DNA of 64,000 nucleotides, from assembly GCA_002011215.1 (NCBI GenBank), contig MTML01000064.1, positions 62,001-126,000 of the forward strand, read 5' to 3'. The position numbers and the translations under genes are program-made. Origin of the DNA: Archaeoglobus sp. JdFR-24. Its GTDB lineage: Archaea > Halobacteriota > Archaeoglobi > Archaeoglobales > Archaeoglobaceae. Of the stretch, positions 61,992 through 64,000 are shown in pieces. The notes under the pieces are model-generated. The model worked only from the letters and a program-made list of their open reading frames with translations. It had not been told where the DNA came from and did not search any database. Each line of letters begins with the position of its first letter. Position 1 is the stretch's first letter.

Positions 61992-63815
61992 TCAGTATTT
62001 TATATAAATTTTTTCTCCTTTCATGATCGCAAGTCTTAACGCTTTCCCCTGATCTTTGTCTTTTCTGATTCTTATTACACTCTTTCTACCTACTGATGCA
62101 GTTGTTATATATGTATCACCAGCAATTATATCGACCTCCTTTCCTTCAAGCCCAGGAGCGTAGATTATCCATTGCTTTTGAGTTTCGCCAACTTCAGCCT
62201 CAATTATTTTGCCCTTTCTTTTTTGCTTCAGTGGTTGGACATCTATACTTATTTTAACCTCATCTTCAATCCTTCTGATATTTCTCCCCTTTCTTCCAAC
62301 AAGATATGAAATTTCATCCTCGGGCACCCTGATTATTGCTTTTCTGTCGCTCAGTACATCAACCTCAAAATCAGTTACAAGATCTTTCAAAATTGACTCA
62401 AGATTCGCTTTGATCTCATCCGGATCTCTTTCACCAATAAGCGGCATCACAACAACCTGCTCACCATAGGTGTAAATTTCATACTCCACTCGTTTCGATT
62501 TGAATTCTATAACATCAATGACAGGTCTCGCAAGATCTGCTTCCATCATTCCTGTTGGAACCTTAACTGTGAACTTCAGCTCATAGACTTTCGCTATTCT
62601 TCCCGCGTCGATGAAGATTACAGTGTCAACAACCTGGGGAATCACCCCCAGATCGATTCTCCCAACCATTCGTTGAATCGCATCGATTGGTCTTGTGGCA
62701 TGAGTTACTCCGATCATTCCTACTCCGGCAAGTCTCATATCTGCAAACGTCTGAAAATCAGACGTTTTTCTCAGTTCATCGTAAATCGTATAATCCGGAC
62801 GAACAAGGAGCAGTATATCTGCTGTATGAGACATGTCTCCTTCAAGAGGAGCGTACTGCGTTATTTCTTCCCCCACCATGAGATCCCTTGGACTTTCCAT
62901 AGTTTTTACCATGTATCCATTTTCCATGAGAAAATCTGCGACACTTGCCGCAAAAGTAGATTTTCCAGCTCCTGGAGGTCCTGCGATGAGAATCCCCCTC
63001 TGTTTTTCTATGAATCTCCTTTTCAACTCCTCATCAATACCATATTCACTAATAGATAATTTGACTACAGGTCTTACAGCAGTTATCTCCATTCTGTCTG
63101 AAAAAGGCCTCTCCGCAATCGCAATTCTCAGGTCACGGAGTTGAACTACCGTTGCTCCGTACTTTTCAATTTCAATACTGCTGTCATCGTCCTGCCTCGC
63201 AGCCTCCAAGATCTCATGAGATATATCCCTGAGATCTTCAATTGTTATCGGTTCTACTCCCAACCTCACAAGTTTCAGGCTCCCTATTCTTCCTCTCTTT
63301 GCCAGAGGAGGTGTTCCTTCCCTTAGGTGAACACTTACTGTGTCGGGACTGAAAAATTTCATTATTTTTGTATCTTCAGGTCTGATTTTTTCCTGTTTCA
63401 GATATATTGAGTCTATTCCCTTTGCCACAGATACCAGGTGTTGAACACGATCACAGGTTATCAGGGTTGCCTTTTCCTTTTCAGCCACCTTTCGTATAAG
63501 TTCATCTATAGCTCCCCCTCTTGAGAGTCTGATCTCATCTATACCAGGCCTTTTGCCCTTAAATTCAACAAGAATGCCTCTCTTTTCAGCAATTTTCCTT
63601 AACCTTGAGACTTCTTCAAGCCCCTGATAACCACTCATCTTACCAAAATTAGCCTGAGCCTCGAGTTCAGCAATAGCAGGCTCTGGGATAATTATCTTAC
63701 CTTTAAACTCCCCTATTTCAATCATCTTTGATATCCTACCATCTATAAGCGTGCTTGTATCCAGAACTATTTTTTCTTTTGTACTCAAATCAACACTTTC
63801 AATCTTCAACCTCAT
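61992..63815 (-). CDS. PIN domain - ATPase - KH domain protein
   Basis: About 607 residues. Residues 1-140: PIN-like nuclease domain ([32 protein letters not shown]). Residues about 210-460: GspE/PilT-type ATPase with Walker [14 protein letters not shown] and the [13 protein letters not shown] region. Residues about 480-545: KH RNA-binding domain ([15 protein letters not shown]). The C-terminus is basic and beta-rich. The architecture is widely conserved in euryarchaea and suggests an RNA- or DNA-acting machine; function unproven. ATG 63815 has GGGGTG just two nt upstream, whereas TTG 63809 has the usual six, so the TTG may be the real start. Overlaps hisI by 17 nt. Confidence 0.92.
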   Translation of the reverse strand: MRLKIESVDLSTKEKIVLDTSTLIDGRISKMIEIGEFKGKIIIPEPAIAELEAQANFGKMSGYQGLEEVSRLRKIAEKRGILVEFKGKRPGIDEIRLSRGGAIDELIRKVAEKEKATLITCDRVQHLVSVAKGIDSIYLKQEKIRPEDTKIMKFFSPDTVSVHLREGTPPLAKRGRIGSLKLVRLGVEPITIEDLRDISHEILEAARQDDDSSIEIEKYGATVVQLRDLRIAIAERPFSDRMEITAVRPVVKLSISEYGIDEELKRRFIEKQRGILIAGPPGAGKSTFAASVADFLMENGYMVKTMESPRDLMVGEEITQYAPLEGDMSHTADILLLVRPDYTIYDELRKTSDFQTFADMRLAGVGMIGVTHATRPIDAIQRMVGRIDLGVIPQVVDTVIFIDAGRIAKVYELKFTVKVPTGMMEADLARPVIDVIEFKSKRVEYEIYTYGEQVVVMPLIGERDPDEIKANLESILKDLVTDFEVDVLSDRKAIIRVPEDEISYLVGRKGRNIRRIEDEVKISIDVQPLKQKRKGKIIEAEVGETQKQWIIYAPGLEGKEVDIIAGDTYITTASVGRKSVIRIRKDKDQGKALRLAIMKGEKIYIKY

Positions 63816-64000
63816 CACCCCAGATACTTCTGTAAAAACAGCTCCTATTACCAGTATGACATGCATTTCCACTTTGCTCGATAAGATATATCAATGCATC
63901 CCTATCACAGTCAACCAGCACGTTAACAACTTTCTGAACATTTCCAGATGTCTCACCTTTCTTCCAGAGTTTGTTTCTGCTCCGACTCCAGTAATGAGCA
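63799..64000 (-). CDS. hisI: Phosphoribosyl-AMP cyclohydrolase, 3' part
   Basis: Only the last 67 codons are inside the window. The translation has the strongly conserved HisI signature [18 protein letters not shown], then [13 protein letters not shown] and [13 protein letters not shown], giving the zinc-binding Cys residues of the enzyme that opens the purine ring of PR-AMP in histidine synthesis. The stop TGA at 63801-63799 lies inside the start of the PIN-ATPase gene. The gene start lies beyond position 64000. Confidence 0.95.
   Translation of the reverse strand, partial: AHYWSRSRNKLWKKGETSGNVQKVVNVLVDCDRDALIYLIEQSGNACHTGNRSCFYRSIWGDEVED

Noticed and set aside
1..64000. CRISPR arrays, insertion sequences, integrases, attachment sites
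   Set aside because: No regularly spaced repeats, transposase or integrase motifs were found; gene content is chromosomal core plus sulfur metabolism.

Overview
The window is chromosomal DNA of a sulfate-reducing, probably thermophilic euryarchaeon close to Archaeoglobus. The signs are archaeal DsrA, DsrB and DsrD, an Hme/DsrMKJOP membrane complex in the order O-P-M-K-J, methanofuran biosynthesis genes (mfnF, mfnE), archaeal ThrRS with its N-terminal editing domain, ABCE1, aEF-1beta, Trm1, NOG1, AT-rich TATA promoters and strong GGAGGTG-type ribosome sites. The species is not settled by sequence reading alone. Many first genes of transcription units appear leaderless (a TATA-like element 24-32 nt before the start codon), whereas genes inside operons carry a Shine-Dalgarno site 5-7 nt before the start.

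Layout. 0-3.4 kb: a two-gene unit for a secreted coiled-coil/beta-repeat protein and a lipoprotein, an unrecognised protein, and a CARF-like winged-helix regulator. 3.7-8.8 kb: acyP-hisF-mazG-like-nicotinate phosphoribosyltransferase operon, two small genes, then trm1 with a THEP1 NTPase. 8.9-13.4 kb: a 4-hydroxybutyryl-CoA dehydratase homologue, a sodium:solute symporter with a small membrane partner, and a Bat-type regulator. 13.5-19.1 kb: geranylgeranyl-reductase family protein, radical SAM protein, ACT and Lrp-like sensors, a CoA-disulfide-reductase/rhodanese fusion and an unknown protein.

19.5-36.2 kb is a sulfur-energy island. It holds an SQR-like flavoprotein, a DUF1641 protein, a second DsrM/DsrK-like membrane pair, a CbiA-family amidotransferase (cobyrinate or siroheme amidase, DsrN-like), DsrE-like protein, DsrC, then dsrOPMKJ converging on ferredoxin-dsrD-dsrB-dsrA, with a uroporphyrinogen-III methyltransferase (first step to siroheme) divergent from dsrA. 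Read together, siroheme is made and perhaps amidated for DsrAB, DsrC carries the sulfur as a trisulfide, DsrMKJOP connects it to the menaquinone pool, and the SQR/DsrMK2 genes may add a second sulfur-quinone branch.

36.3-51.8 kb: thrS-EMC6-like-ABCE1, assorted housekeeping genes, two short archaeal proteins, and the tetrapyrrole operon hemA-hemB-hemL-hemC-SUMT, which lacks hemD. 52-61.7 kb: AAA ATPase, PhnP-like hydrolase, mfnF-mfnE, a tiny zinc-ribbon gene and aEF-1beta, a glyoxalase-II-like hydrolase, SPOUT methyltransferase, AI-2E-type permease, CBS regulator, NOG1 and a presenilin-like protease. The right end holds a PIN-ATPase-KH protein overlapping a truncated hisI that runs off the window.

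No tRNA, rRNA, CRISPR array, transposase or integrase was recognised. The most rewarding places for a second look are the SQR/DUF1641/DsrMK2 module, the zinc-finger-like tail of DsrP, and the dsr-linked CbiA/DsrN-like gene.
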